Below, piece after piece: positions 9,928-22,893 of a DNA stretch of 64,000 nt. The first letter of the stretch is position 1; each line of letters opens with the position of its first letter. The position numbers were made by a program, and so were the translations under genes. Origin of the DNA: Lactobacillus hamsteri DSM 5661 = JCM 6256 (GTDB taxonomy: Bacteria > Bacillota > Bacilli > Lactobacillales > Lactobacillaceae); assembly GCF_000615445.1 (NCBI RefSeq), contig NZ_BALY01000001.1, forward strand, positions 48,878 to 112,877. Direction: 5' to 3'. The notes under the pieces are model-generated. The model did not search any database and had not been told where the DNA came from. It saw only the letters and a list, made by a program, of their open reading frames with translations.

Positions 9928-10565
9928 ATGGCTAAAAGGCGTAAGAAACATCGTATTCCTGTAGTTATTCGGGTATTTTTAATTCTATTTGTTTTAATAA
10001 TTGCATTTGTCGCATTTAGATATTATCGACGCTATGCGATTCAAACTGAACAAATTCGTCAAGAACAGCTTCAGCGTCAACAAGAGCAAGCTAGATTGAT
10101 TCGTCAACGTAAAGCTTTCATTAAAAAAATCGGGCCAATTGCTCGTGAAGTTGATAAATCTTATGACTTGCTTCCAAGCATTACCGTTGCTCAGGCATGT
10201 CTTGAAAGTGACTATGGTCAAAGTGCACTTTCGCAAAAGTATAATAATTTGTTTGGGGTAAAAGGGACTAATCCCAATACTTCGGCTGTTTTAGTAACCA
10301 AAGAATATGAAAACGGCAAGTGGATAAATGTCAAAGCACGCTTTCAAATTTATGATTCTTATGAGGCATCAATTCGTGCTCACGCAAGATTGTTCCAAAA
10401 TGGTACAACTTGGAACCATAAGCAGTATAAGCATGTCTTAGCATCTAAGAATTACAAGCAGCAGGCTAAAGCTTGGTAACCGATGGTTACGCTACGGATC
10501 CAAATTATTCAGATAAATTAATTAGTTTGATTGAACAATATAATTTAGCCAAGTATGATAAATAG
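9928..10565 (+). CDS. Membrane-anchored N-acetylglucosaminidase (GH73), frame broken at 10473
   Basis: Peptidoglycan hydrolase of about 212 residues when repaired. A basic N-terminus and one transmembrane helix (residues about 12-28) are followed by a Q/R-rich coiled-coil-like linker (35-60) and the glucosaminidase domain. ACLESDYGQS carries the catalytic Glu; NNLFGVKG and the YEASIRAHARL segment are family blocks. The printed frame stops at 10479 after QAKAW. Adding one T to GCTTGG gives QAKALVTDGYATDPNYSDKL up to TAG at 10565, the expected end of the domain. Likely acts in wall turnover or cell separation. Confidence 0.85.
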
Positions 10566-10570
10566 ATATA

Positions 10571-10611
10571 AAAAGAGAAGAATGAACACTCGTTCGTCCT
10601 TCTCTTTTTTG
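10571..10611 (+). terminator. Terminator before pcrA
   Basis: Stem AAAAGAGAAG / CTTCTCTTTT with inner GAAC/GTTC pairing and a terminal T run, ending just before the pcrA promoter box TTATAATAG. Confidence 0.85.
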
Positions 10612-10655
10612 TTATAATAGTGAGGCTATATTTTTTATACGTGAAGGGAATCAAA

Positions 10656-12904
10656 ATGAGCAAAGAATCTATTTTAGATGGCTTAAATCCACAACAAAAA
10701 CAAGCTGTTGAAACTACTGAAGGTCCGCTTTTAGTAGTTGCCGGAGCAGGATCAGGCAAAACTTCAGTTTTAACGCGTCGTATTGCTTACTTGGTTGAAG
10801 AAAATAATGTTGCCCCTTGGAATATTTTGGCAATTACCTTCACCAACAAGGCAGCAAACGAAATGCGTGAACGTGAGCAAAAATTATTAGGGCCTGCGGC
10901 TGAAAGTATTTGGATGTCAACTTTCCACGCTCTTTGTGTGCGTATTTTGCGCCGTGACGCTGATAAAATCGATTATAGTCATAACTTTTCAATTGCAGAT
11001 TCAGCTGAACAATTGACTTTAGTGAAGCATATTGAAAAGGACATGAATATTGATCCTAAAATGTATGATCCACGTGGGATTTTGTCAGCAATTTCTAACG
11101 GCAAAAACGATTTGCTTACTCCTGAAGCTTTTGAAATGAGTGCTTCTTCACCATTTGAAAAGATGGCGGCTAAGATTTATACGGAATATCAACGTCGTCT
11201 TAAGCGTGATCAAATTATGGATTTTGATGATTTAATTATGCAAACTTTGGTTTTGTTTAAAAAAGATCCAGAGACTTTGCACTATTATCAAAATAAGTTC
11301 CAATATATTTTGGTTGATGAGTACCAGGATACCAACGAAGCACAATATGAATTGACCCACGCTTTGGCTGCACAATACAAAAATATTTGCGTAGTTGGGG
11401 ATGCCGATCAGTCAATTTATGGTTGGCGTGGCGCTAATATGGAAAACATCATGAATTTTGAAAATGACTACAAAAACGATGGTGTTAAAACCGTTAAATT
11501 GGAACAAAATTACCGTTCAACAGGCCATATTTTGTCAGCGGCTAATTCCGTTATTAAAAATAATCAAAACCGTAAAGCCAAGAATTTATGGACTGATCAA
11601 GCGACGGTAAAAAGATAACTTATTACAAGGCCCAAAGCGGTGATGATGAAGCCCACTTTATTATTTCTAAGATTCAGGAAGAAGTTAAAGATAATAAGCG
11701 CAGCTATAAGGATTTTGCGGTTTTATACAGAACTAACGCACAATCACGTACAGTCGAAGAAGCTTTTGTTAAGTCAAATGTTCCTTATCAAATTGTTGGT
11801 GGACATAAATTTTACGATCGTAAAGAAATTAAAGATATCATGGCTTACCTTAAGCTTGTTGCCAATCCGGCCGATACAATGAGTCTTAACAGAATTATTA
11901 ACACGCCAAAACGTGGAATTGGTGTAGCAACTGTAGATAAGTTGTTTGCTTTTGCGGATGAAAATCATTTTAATACTTTGGAAGCCATGGATAATGTGGG
12001 AATGTCCACAATTTCTAATCGTGCCGCTTCTAAATTAAGTGATTTTGGTACTAAACTTCATGATGCAATTAATTTTGCTAAGGATCACAGCGTAACAGGT
12101 TTAACTGAAAAGATTCTAGAAGACTTTGATTACAGCTCAACTTTAAAGGCTGAGCATACTATTGAAGCAGATACGCGTTTGGAAAACTTGGATGAATTTC
12201 TTTCAGTAACCAAGCGTTTTGATGATAGTTATGAACAAGAGGAAGATGATTCTAGCCCATTAAGCGATTTTCTTGCTGAAGTTTCGCTTCTTAGCGATCA
12301 GGATGATCTTGATGAAGATGATAATCAAGTTGCTTTAATGACTTTGCACGCTGCTAAAGGTTTGGAATTTCCGGTTGTCTTCTTGATCGGTATGGAAGAT
12401 GGGCTTTTCCCACTTTCACGTTCAATGATGGATGATGGCCAGCTTGAAGAAGAACGTCGTTTAGCCTACGTAGGGATTACCCGTGCTAAGAAGGAACTCT
12501 ACTTAACCAATGCATATTCAAGAATGATGTATGGCCGTATTCAAAATAATCCCCCTTCAAGATTTTTGGATGAAATTGACGCTAAGGATATGGATGTGGA
12601 AAATCCAAATGCTGGCAATTCGTTTTTGGCCGGTCATTCTTATCAATCCCAAGCTGCACCATTTGCCCGTAAAGATGAACGTGCTCGCGCACAAGTTTAT
12701 ACAACTGCTAAAAAGGCTTCAGGTGCTGTCGGTGCTGAAAAGAAAGGCTGGAATGTTGGCGACCAAGTTGAACATAAAGCATGGGGACGCGGCGTTGTTA
12801 TGAAGGTTAATGGCGAAGGTGAAGATATGGAACTTGATATTGCATTTGCAAATAAGGGTGTAAAACGTCTTCTTGCTGCCTTTGCACCGATTAAGAAGGT
12901 ATAA
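10656..12904 (+). CDS. pcrA: ATP-dependent DNA helicase PcrA (UvrD/Rep family), frame broken near 11601
   Basis: 3'-5' superfamily 1 helicase acting in repair and rolling-circle replication. Walker A AGAGSGKT (about residue 30), [20 protein letters not shown], the QNYRS motif IV, then [10 protein letters not shown] and VGITRAK in the second half, plus a C-terminal basic tail with a tudor-like end ([15 protein letters not shown]). The first frame stops at 11618; restoring one G in CAAGCGACGG near 11601 joins it to the second frame with coherent sequence ([18 protein letters not shown]). Full length is about 749 residues. Start ATG 10656 follows GTGAAGGGAA. It is the first gene of the pcrA-ligA-camS-gatCAB run. 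Confidence 0.92.
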
Positions 12905-12922
12905 TTAACTTATGATTTTTAG

Positions 12923-14947
<2,025 letters not shown>

Positions 14948-14962
14948 AGGGACAATCTAATT

Positions 14963-16102
14963 GTGAAAAAATATTTGCAAGTTTTAGCTTTGCTTGGAGT
15001 AGCAACGACTTTAACTGCCTGCGGCAATTTGAAAAAGTCGAATTTGGCAAATAATGCTACAACTACTTCAAACGTAAAAACAAAAAGTTATCAAACAACT
15101 AATGCAGGAAAAAATGGTTATACGGTTTTATTAAAAAATGGTCGCTATGTCACTAGTGAAATTTCTGGTTTAACGGCTACTGACAATGATAATTCTGTGG
15201 ATACACGTGAATTAGAACGTGGTTTAGTGCAAATTTCTAAAAATGAATATGCGCCTAGTTCTTATGTTTTCCAAGAAGGCCAACATTTAGATTCATCAAC
15301 TGTAACTGATTGGCTTGGCAGAAAATCAAAAGATAATCCAACAGGTTTGAACCCTGCTGCAGGAACTAAAAAACATTACAATCCATACTATTTGGAAGAA
15401 ATTTTAGAACAGGATTACTTAACAGGTTCAGGCTCTAACTATCATTTAGGTGGAGTCAGCATTGGCTTGGCAATGAATTCTGTTGATTATTATCAAAAAG
15501 TAAAAGATGGACCACAATATCAATATGATATTCCAAGATCTGTTCAACGTGCTCAGGGCGAAAAAATGGCCCAGCAAGTTATTGCTCGTTTGCGTAAGAA
15601 AAAGGCTTTGAAGAATATTCCGATTACTGTTGGATTATTCTCAAAGACAAGCAAAGACTCCTTAGTTGGAGGAAGTTATTTTGCTTACGGGACAGCTAGC
15701 GCTAATAGTAGTAAAATAACTAAATGGAAGTCTGTCTCAGTAAAAACGCAAGTTTTACCGACAGTTGGTAATGCTAAAGCTGTAAACAGCAATGATGCAT
15801 CTAATTTCAACAGTTTTAAGACAGCAATCCAAAATTATTTCCCTAATATTAGTGGAGTAACAGCAACTTTGCGTTATGATGATGATAAGCTTGCTCAAGA
15901 AAATATTTCAATTACCACGCAATTTTATGGTTATGAGCAAACACAAAGCTTTACACAGCTTGTTTTATCTACCGCGAAGAAGTATTTGGCAAACAATGTT
16001 CCAATTGAAATAAAGATTGGTTCTGTTGATAATGTGCAAGCCTTAATTGCTAAAGAAACAGCAGATAGTGGTTACCAAGTCCACATTTATGGCGGCGAAT
16101 AG
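14963..16102 (+). CDS. camS: CamS family lipoprotein
   Basis: CamS-type lipoprotein, the family whose signal peptide in enterococci is the source of a sex pheromone; its cell function is unknown. The 379-residue protein starts at GTG (14963) with a short lipoprotein signal and lipobox LTAC, cleaved before Cys about residue 20. The extracellular part is the usual CamS domain with no enzyme motif. It lies between ligA and gatC in the conserved low-GC Gram-positive order. Confidence 0.88.
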   Translation: MKKYLQVLALLGVATTLTACGNLKKSNLANNATTTSNVKTKSYQTTNAGKNGYTVLLKNGRYVTSEISGLTATDNDNSVDTRELERGLVQISKNEYAPSSYVFQEGQHLDSSTVTDWLGRKSKDNPTGLNPAAGTKKHYNPYYLEEILEQDYLTGSGSNYHLGGVSIGLAMNSVDYYQKVKDGPQYQYDIPRSVQRAQGEKMAQQVIARLRKKKALKNIPITVGLFSKTSKDSLVGGSYFAYGTASANSSKITKWKSVSVKTQVLPTVGNAKAVNSNDASNFNSFKTAIQNYFPNISGVTATLRYDDDKLAQENISITTQFYGYEQTQSFTQLVLSTAKKYLANNVPIEIKIGSVDNVQALIAKETADSGYQVHIYGGE

Positions 16103-16113
16103 GAGGTATTTGA

Positions 16114-16422
16114 GTGGAAATCACAGAAGATACGGTTAAGCACGTTGCTACTCTTTCAAGACTTGAGTTTAGCGACGACGAAATCGGTAAATTTACTGAA
16201 CAAATGGGTTCAATTATTAATATGGCAAGTCAACTTCAAGAAGTTGATACTGAAGGTGTTGAAGAAACGGTTCAAGTTGTTGACCGTGATACTGTCTTCA
16301 GAGAAGATAAGCCTGAACATTGGCAAGGCGAAGATAGAGAAACATTAATGGAAAACGTACCTGAAAAGGCTAATGGCTTCATTAAGGTTCCTGTAATTAT
16401 TGAGAAGGACGATAACGAGTAA
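16114..16422 (+). CDS. gatC: Asp-tRNA(Asn)/Glu-tRNA(Gln) amidotransferase subunit C
   Basis: Small scaffold subunit that wraps GatA and GatB in the transamidosome. 102 residues with the family pattern [16 protein letters not shown] and a C-terminal REDKPEHW segment. GTG start at 16114 after AGGAGG. Its stop overlaps the gatA ATG by one base (TAATG). Confidence 0.95.
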   Translation: MEITEDTVKHVATLSRLEFSDDEIGKFTEQMGSIINMASQLQEVDTEGVEETVQVVDRDTVFREDKPEHWQGEDRETLMENVPEKANGFIKVPVIIEKDDNE

Positions 16423-17861
16423 TGAATTACTTAAACGAAACTATTGACTCATTAAACAAAAAACTTGCCAGTGGCGAAATTTCAGCTGATCAATTAGCTA
16501 AGGATACTGTTGAAAACATTAAGGATACTGACAAGAAATTAAACGCTTGGATCACTGTTGAAGATGATGCTAAGCCAGCTGAAAATCTTGATTTTTCAAA
16601 GAATAAGTTGGCAGGTATTCCAATCGGTATCAAGGACAACATTGTTACTAACGGTGTTAAGACTACTGCTGCAAGTCACATTTTGGATAACTTTATGCCA
16701 ATGTACGACGCTACTGTTATTAGCAAGTTGAAGGCAGCTCAAGCAACTTTTGTTGGTAAGACCAACATGGATGAATTCGCAATGGGTTCATCAACTGAAC
16801 ATTCATACTTTGGCGCAACTCACAACCCTTGGAATTTAGATAAAGTTCCAGGTGGTTCATCCGGTGGCTCAGCAGCTGCTGTTGCTGGCGGCCAAGTTGT
16901 TGCAGCTTTGGGTTCAGATACCGGTGGTTCAATTCGTCAACCATCTGCATTTAATGGAATTTTTGGTATTAAACCAACTTATGGTCGTGTATCACGTTGG
17001 GGTCTTATCGCATTTAGTTCATCACTTGACCAAATCGGTGTTATGAGTAAGCGCGTTAAGGATTCAGCAGAAGTTCTTAACGTAATTGCAGGTGCTGATG
17101 AACACGATTCAACTGTTTCAACTCGTGAAGTTCCTGACTTTACTAAGTTCTTAGGTCAAGACGTTGAAGGTCTTCGCGTAGCTGTTCCTAAGGAATACAT
17201 GGAAGCTGTCGATGGCGACATGCGTGAAGCTATTCAAAAGCAAATTGATCTTTTGAAAGAAAACGGCGCAGTTATTAACGAAGTTTCATTGCCACATACT
17301 AAGTATGTTGTTCCAACTTACTACATTATTGCTTCAAGTGAAGCTTCATCAAACTTGCAAAGATATGATGGTATTCGTTACGGCTACCGTGCTAAGGATA
17401 CTAAGAACTTGCTTGACGTTTATGTTAAGTCACGTTCAGAAGGTTTTGGTACAGAAGTTAAGCGTCGTATCATGCTTGGTTCATTTGCCCTTTCAGCTGG
17501 TTCATACGACAAGTTCTTTAGACAAGCTGCTAAGGTTAGAACCTTGATTTGCAATGACTTTGATAAGATTTTTGCTGAAAACGATGTAATTGTAGGACCT
17601 GTTACTACAACTCCTGCATTTGGCATTGGCGAAGAAATTTCTGACCCAGTTAAGATGTACAACAACGATATTTTGACTATTTCAGCAAACTTGGCAGGTA
17701 TTCCTGCTGCTAGTGTTCCAGCTGGTTTGGTTGATGGAATGCCTGTTGGTCTTCAAATTATGGCTAAGCGTTTTGACGAAGGCAATGTCTTCAAGACTGC
17801 TGACTTTATCGAACGCAACAACAAATTCTACGAAAAAACACCAACTGGAATGGAGGATTAA
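16422..17861 (+). CDS. gatA: Asp-tRNA(Asn)/Glu-tRNA(Gln) amidotransferase subunit A
   Basis: Glutaminase subunit that supplies ammonia to GatB. It is an amidase-signature enzyme of 479 residues. The Ser-cisSer-Lys triad is visible: Lys in GIPIGIKDN (near 70), the Gly/Ser-rich loop [12 protein letters not shown] (near 145-155) and Ser in [10 protein letters not shown] (near 170). Middle gene of gatCAB, translationally coupled to gatC. Confidence 0.97.
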   Translation: MNYLNETIDSLNKKLASGEISADQLAKDTVENIKDTDKKLNAWITVEDDAKPAENLDFSKNKLAGIPIGIKDNIVTNGVKTTAASHILDNFMPMYDATVISKLKAAQATFVGKTNMDEFAMGSSTEHSYFGATHNPWNLDKVPGGSSGGSAAAVAGGQVVAALGSDTGGSIRQPSAFNGIFGIKPTYGRVSRWGLIAFSSSLDQIGVMSKRVKDSAEVLNVIAGADEHDSTVSTREVPDFTKFLGQDVEGLRVAVPKEYMEAVDGDMREAIQKQIDLLKENGAVINEVSLPHTKYVVPTYYIIASSEASSNLQRYDGIRYGYRAKDTKNLLDVYVKSRSEGFGTEVKRRIMLGSFALSAGSYDKFFRQAAKVRTLICNDFDKIFAENDVIVGPVTTTPAFGIGEEISDPVKMYNNDILTISANLAGIPAASVPAGLVDGMPVGLQIMAKRFDEGNVFKTADFIERNNKFYEKTPTGMED

Positions 17862-17865
17862 TTGA

Positions 17866-19296
17866 ATGAATTTTAAATCGACTATCGGATTAGAAGTCCA
17901 CTTCGAATTAAAGACAAAGAGCAAGATTTTCTCTCCTTCACCAGTAAGTTATGGTGCAAAACCAAACACGGAGACTAACGTAATTGACTGGGCTATGCCT
18001 GGTGTCTTGCCAATGGTTAACAAGAATGTTTATCGTTTGGGTATTATGGTTGCTTTGGCAACACACGCACATATTTTGCCAACAACTCACTTTGACCGTA
18101 AGAACTATTTCTATCCTGATAACCCAAAGGCTTACCAGATTACTCAGTTCTTCCAACCACTTGCTTGTGACGGTTACATTGAAGTTGAAGTTCACGGTAA
18201 GAAGAAGCGTATCGGTATTCATGAAATGCACATCGAAGAAGATGCCGGTAAGAACACTCACGGAACTAATGGTTTCTCATATGTTGACTTAAACCGTCAA
18301 GGTGTTCCACTTCTTGAAGTTGTTTCTGAACCTGATATGGAAGATCCTGAAGAAGCATACGCATACCTTGAAAAATTACGTAAGATTGTTCAATTTACTG
18401 GCGCTTCTGACGTTAAGATGGAAGAAGGTTCAATGCGTGTCGACACCAACATTTCTATTCGTCCAGCAGGACAAAAGGAACTTGGTACTAAGGTCGAAAT
18501 GAAGAACTTGAACTCATTTGATCACGTTCGTCGTTCACTTGCATATGAACAAAAACGTCAAGAACAAGTTCTTTTATCTGGTGGTCATATTCAACTTTCA
18601 ACTCGTCGTTTTGACGAAGCAACTGGTAAGACTGTTTTGGAACGTGTTAAGGAAGGTGCTTCCGACTACCGTTACTTCCCAGAACCAGATATTGCTCCTG
18701 ATCATATCAGCCAAGAATGGATTGATGAAATCGCTAAGGAACTTCCTAAGTCTGCATTTGAACGTTACGATGACTACGTAAACAAGTTTGGCATTAAGCC
18801 TTACGATGCAAATGTTTTGCTTCAAACTAAGGAAAGTTCAGACTTCTTCGATGCAGCTGTCGCAGCTGGTGCTGATCCAACTCTTGCAGCTAACTGGATG
18901 AACACACAAGTTAATGGTTACTTGAACGATAACCGTGTAAACTTGGCAGATGTAAAGCTTACCCCAGAACACTTAGCTGAAATGATCAAGTTGATCCAAG
19001 ATGGTACTATTTCATCTAAGATCGCCAAGAAGGTCTTTGCTGAAACTATTGCCAACGGTACTGATCCTAAGAAGTATGTTGAAGAAAAAGGCATGGTTCA
19101 ATTATCAGATCTTTCTGTATTGGAACCAATGGTTACTAAGGTTGTTGATGATAATCCACAATCTGTTGAAGACTTCAAGAATGGTAAGGATCGTGCTATT
19201 GGATTCTTAGTTGGTCAAATCATGAAACAAACTCGTGGTAAGGCTAACCCAAAGGTTGTTAACAAGCTTTTGAACAAGGAATTAGCTAGTCGTTAA
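17866..19296 (+). CDS. gatB: Asp-tRNA(Asn)/Glu-tRNA(Gln) amidotransferase subunit B
   Basis: Subunit that binds the mischarged tRNA, activates the side-chain carboxylate with ATP and adds ammonia. 476 residues. It begins with IGLEVHFEL and has the [15 protein letters not shown] and EEDAGKNTH blocks; the C-terminus is the helical YqeY-like tRNA-binding domain ending [15 protein letters not shown]. It starts 4 bases after gatA behind GGAGGATTAATTGA. Glutamine and/or asparagine tRNAs are therefore made by the indirect route. Confidence 0.97.
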   Translation: MNFKSTIGLEVHFELKTKSKIFSPSPVSYGAKPNTETNVIDWAMPGVLPMVNKNVYRLGIMVALATHAHILPTTHFDRKNYFYPDNPKAYQITQFFQPLACDGYIEVEVHGKKKRIGIHEMHIEEDAGKNTHGTNGFSYVDLNRQGVPLLEVVSEPDMEDPEEAYAYLEKLRKIVQFTGASDVKMEEGSMRVDTNISIRPAGQKELGTKVEMKNLNSFDHVRRSLAYEQKRQEQVLLSGGHIQLSTRRFDEATGKTVLERVKEGASDYRYFPEPDIAPDHISQEWIDEIAKELPKSAFERYDDYVNKFGIKPYDANVLLQTKESSDFFDAAVAAGADPTLAANWMNTQVNGYLNDNRVNLADVKLTPEHLAEMIKLIQDGTISSKIAKKVFAETIANGTDPKKYVEEKGMVQLSDLSVLEPMVTKVVDDNPQSVEDFKNGKDRAIGFLVGQIMKQTRGKANPKVVNKLLNKELASR

Positions 19297-19319
19297 ATTT
19301 TAGAACCAAGGTAGTAATT

Positions 19320-20239
19320 ATGACACGCAAAGCAAGATTAATTTATAATCCTGTATCAGGTCACGAACAAATGCCTAAAAATGTGGCCGATATTTTGGAT
19401 ATTCTAGAACAAGCTGGCTATGAAGCTAGTGCTTTTAGAACAACACCAGAAGAAATGAGTGCTCAAAATGAAGCTACACGTGCGGCAAAAGAGGGCTTTG
19501 AATTAATCGTAGCTGCTGGTGGGGATGGAACTATTAATGAAGTTGTTAATGGTTTGGCATTTTTGGATGAGAGACCCAAGATGGCAATCATTCCTGCTGG
19601 TACAACCAACGATTATGCCGTGCTTTAGGCATTCCCCGTGACAGTATTTTGGACGCTGCCAAAGTTATTCTTAAAAATAAAACTCGCAAGATGGATATTG
19701 GTAAGGCCGATTTTGGTGAAAAGTCCCAATACTTTGTCAATATTGCTGCCAGTGGCTCTTTAACTGAACTTACTTATGGTGTTCCTTCAGAAGTAAAATC
19801 TGCATTAGGTTATGCAGCATATTTGATTAAAGGTGCGGAAATGTTGCCACGTTTGACATCAAATGAGATGCGCTTAACTTATGATGATGGCGTTTATGAA
19901 GGCGGGCTTTCTATGTTCTTACTTGGAATGACAAATTCAATTGGTGGCTTCGAACAAATTATGCCTGATGCTCAACTTAGTGATGGTTTATTCCAATTGA
20001 TCGTTGTTAAGCCATCTGATCCTGTTAATATGATGAAGCTTATGGCTTTAGCATTAAACGGTAAGCACGTAGATGATCCAAATATCATTTATACTAAGAC
20101 TAAGAGCTTGAAGGCAGAACTTATTGGTAAGAGTGAAGGCAAGGAATTGCCAGTTAACTTAGATGGTGAAATTGGTGGTTATTGCCCAGTAAGTTTTGAA
20201 AACTTAAAACAACATATTGAATTTTATGTTGGTGCATAA
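19320..20239 (+). CDS. dgkB: Diacylglycerol kinase (DagK/YegS family), frame broken near 19618
   Basis: Soluble lipid kinase recycling diacylglycerol from lipoteichoic acid synthesis to phosphatidate; about 306 residues when repaired. It opens with RLIYNPVSGHE, and the nucleotide site AAGGDGTINEVVNGL is near residue 65. The frame breaks after PAGTTNDYA. Adding one C to GATTATGCCGTG gives NDYARALGIPRDS, the expected sequence, and joins the second part (19649-20239) with the NIAASGS and NLDGE segments. Downstream of gatB as in other lactobacilli. Confidence 0.88.
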
Positions 20240-20264
20240 GTTTGGTTAAATAATTTTGAAAATC

Positions 20265-20304
20265 AAAAAAAGACGTTGAAGAATTAACTTCAGCGTCTTT
20301 TTTG
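20265..20304. terminator. Bidirectional terminator between dgkB and the BI-1 gene
   Basis: Stem AAAGACGTTGAAG / CTTCAGCGTCTTT flanked by A and T runs, so it can serve both converging genes. Confidence 0.9.
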
Positions 20305-20323
20305 TATCTATGAAACTTTTACT

Positions 20324-21037
20324 TTAACGACGTTCTCCGCCCATACCAAAGATTTGAAGGAAAAACATAAATAAGTTCACGAAATCAAGGTATAATTGCA
20401 AAGCACCAGCGGTTGCCAAACCTAATGAGTTAGTTTGGTCAGCGTACTTAGCGTAAATAGTCTTCATTTGTTGAGCATTCCAAGCAGTTAAACCAACGAA
20501 GATAATAACACCAATGTAAGCGAAAATGTATGTGATCATTGGGTTCTTAAGGAACATGTTAACAACTGTAGCTACGATAAAACCAATTAAAGCAGCAGTT
20601 GTGTAAGCACCAATATTTGATAAGTCGCGCTTAGTAAATGTACCATAAATTGCCATAGTTACAAAAACAGCTGCGGCTGAAACAAAGGCGGTAGCAACTG
20701 TAGCGCCAGTATAAGCAGCGCAAATGATTGCAAAGGTTAACCCATAAGCTACAGACATGATCATTAACATGACAAAACTAGCTACAGGATTACGAGTTGC
20801 TCTAAAACTAATTGCAAAAGTAAGAATTAAAGGCAAGAATAAAATAATCCATGCGGATGCTTGATTGCTGAAAAGGGCAATAAAAGCTGATCTAAAAACA
20901 GTTGTTGATAAAAATGCAGTTAAAGCAGATACTAAAACAGCTAATGCCATAATGCTGTAAGTTTTAGCTAAAAAGCTGTTAACAGCAGAAACATCCTGAA
21001 CTTGACGACGTCCAGGAGTACTTGAAAAGTTATCCAT
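20324..21037 (-). CDS. Bax inhibitor-1 / YccA family membrane protein
   Basis: Integral membrane protein of 237 residues with seven hydrophobic helices, BI-1/TMBIM type. Bacterial members are pH-sensitive Ca2+ leak channels or FtsH regulators; the role in lactobacilli is unknown. The final helix segment ALQLYLDFVNLFMFFLQIFG is typical. I choose the start MDNFSSTPGRR at 21037 because AAAGGA precedes it; a longer reading from 21085 has no ribosome binding site. Confidence 0.9.
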   Translation of the reverse strand: MDNFSSTPGRRQVQDVSAVNSFLAKTYSIMALAVLVSALTAFLSTTVFRSAFIALFSNQASAWIILFLPLILTFAISFRATRNPVASFVMLMIMSVAYGLTFAIICAAYTGATVATAFVSAAAVFVTMAIYGTFTKRDLSNIGAYTTAALIGFIVATVVNMFLKNPMITYIFAYIGVIIFVGLTAWNAQQMKTIYAKYADQTNSLGLATAGALQLYLDFVNLFMFFLQIFGMGGERR

Positions 21038-21126
21038 AAAAAAATCCTTTCTACATATAGATATACTCATTAAATAAGCTATCACAAAAATAGAAAGGAC
21101 TAAAGAAAAATATTAAAATTTAAATC

Positions 21127-22502
21127 TTATTTAGTAGGTTTTTTTGCCCATTTTAAACCAATTCCAGTTACGCCACTGATGATTGAGAAAACAGGTGAAA
21201 GCAAACTGAAGAAAGTGAATGGCAGGAATGCCAAAACCGGAACACCTAAAGTTGATGCAGCAAAGGAACCGGCAACACCCCAAGGAATAAGGTAATTAAT
21301 AACGCTGCCTCCGTCTTCAAGAACACGACTGAGAGCTAATGGTGACAAACCAATTTTATCGTAAGCTACTTTAAAGGCACGGCCTGGCAAAATTACAGAA
21401 AGGTATTGTTCACCCACAAAAAGGTTAATGCAGATGCCTGAAAGAATAGTGACAGTAATCAAACGACCAGGTTTCTTTAAATGTTCTACAAGAGGTTCCA
21501 TTGCACTTTGAACTACTTTAAATTTCATAAGCATTCCGCCAAGTGAAAGCGTAGAAATGATTAAGGCAACAGTTGCATCATGCTAGAAATTCCACCACGA
21601 GTAAGCAAAGCATTAACTGAAGCATCGCTGGTTTTTGCTACAAAGCCGTTCATGATCAAATTATTCAAGGCAGTAACTGACATATGCGGATTAGTAATGA
21701 AAATCATAATGACTGTTGCAGTGATATTAATAAACAAAGTAGGAATTGCTGGGATTTTGCGCCATGCACAGATCAACATCAAAATAATTGGTACTATTGC
21801 CCACCAGCTAATGAAGAACTGATTTTGCAAAATAGTTGAAGTACGTTCAATTTTTGTTAAATCCATCTTGCCGCTGTTTCCTAAAATCCAGAAAAGAATG
21901 AAAGAAACAACAAAAGAAGGAATAGTTGACCACATCATATTTTTAATGTGCGCAAATAATTCACTTTCAGCAACGGCGGAAGAAAGATTAGTTGAATCAG
22001 ATAGTGGAGACATTTTATCGCCAAATACGGCTCCGGAAATAATTGCACCGGCAACTAAAGCAGGATTAGCATTCATGCTTGTACCAATTCCGAAAAGAGC
22101 GATACCCACTGTTGAAATTGTAGTAAAGCCACTTCCGATCGCAACACCGACAATTGCGCAAACTACGAAAACAGATGGAACGAAGAATGCACCATTGATT
22201 AAGTGAAAACCAAGAACCATAATTGATGGAATAATGCCAGCTTGAATCCAGAGACCAATAAGGGCACCAATTAAGATAAAAATAAAGATAGGAATGATGG
22301 CTACGCCGATTCCTTCCTTAATTCCATCTTGAATTTCCTGCCAAGAAAAGCCTTTGAATTTTGCCCAAAAAGTTAAAAGCAAAACAGTAAATAAAACTGG
22401 AACTTCTGGTGAAAGTCCGAATTTGATAACTGCAACTCCCAAAATAATTAGGAGAAGTGCGAGAATGATAATTGATTCCGCAAAAGAGATTCTCTTTTTC
22501 AT
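21127..22502 (-). CDS. NhaC family Na+/H+ antiporter-type transporter, frame broken near 21576
   Basis: Membrane transporter, about 458 residues when repaired, with ten or more helices. It starts MKKRISFAESIIILALLLI and carries the NhaC-type segments IGSGFTTISTVGIAL and FGDKMSPLSDSTNLSSA. The frame stops after GGISSMM; restoring one G (C on the plus strand) in ATGATGCAACTG gives MMATVALIISTLSLGG, joining the last part (21127-21534). A T-box leader controls it, so despite its antiporter family it is more likely an amino-acid transporter. Some T-box-linked NhaC proteins are predicted to carry tyrosine. Confidence 0.87.
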
Positions 22503-22518
22503 ATCTTTTCCTCCAAAT

Positions 22519-22776
22519 AAAAAATCCCGCTGACTCTAAAAGTCAACGGGACGATTTGCTAACCGTGGTACCACCCACACTTTGAGCATAAGAACTCAAA
22601 CTCTATCAGATGATAACGGCTCTGAATAATTCCGAACAATTCTCTAAGCGATGTAATTCATAAGCTTCGCCTGTCTGGTTTGCACTAACCACCAGTTCTC
22701 TGAACGCTGAACGAAGTTACTACTTTTTTCGTTTATTGTTGGTCATTATGATAGCAATATTAAAAAATGGTGTCAA
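22519..22776 (-). promoter_or_regulatory. T-box riboswitch and promoter of the NhaC-type gene
   Basis: On the minus strand a strong promoter (TTGACA at 22776-22771, 17 bases, TATCAT at 22753-22748) is followed by a long leader. The 14-base T-box core TGGGTGGTACCACG lies at 22577-22564. An intrinsic terminator (GTCCCGTTGACTTTTAGAGTCAGCGGGAT plus Ts, in parts) follows just before the ribosome binding site GGAGG. Uncharged tRNA would favour the antiterminator. The specifier codon is not certain: the 3' side of Stem I contains GAATTACATCGC, in which TAC (Tyr) is one possible reading. Confidence 0.9.
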
Positions 22777-22893
22777 TACTTTAATTAAAAAAGTTTTCTT
22801 TTTGCATTTGATTTAGAGTAAAGACAAGCTTTAACGTTCAGATTACTGTAAAATAGAAGTAGACATTTTTTAGAAAAGAATAGAGCAAGTTAC

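Noticed and set aside
11600..11840. pcrA as two separate genes or a programmed frameshift
   Set aside because: There is no slippery heptamer with downstream stem-loop at 11601; the shift is the loss of a G in a G-pair, like other indels in the window.
21868..22206. 112-codon plus-strand frame within the NhaC-type gene
   Set aside because: Antisense to conserved transmembrane coding sequence; composition is that of a reversed hydrophobic protein.
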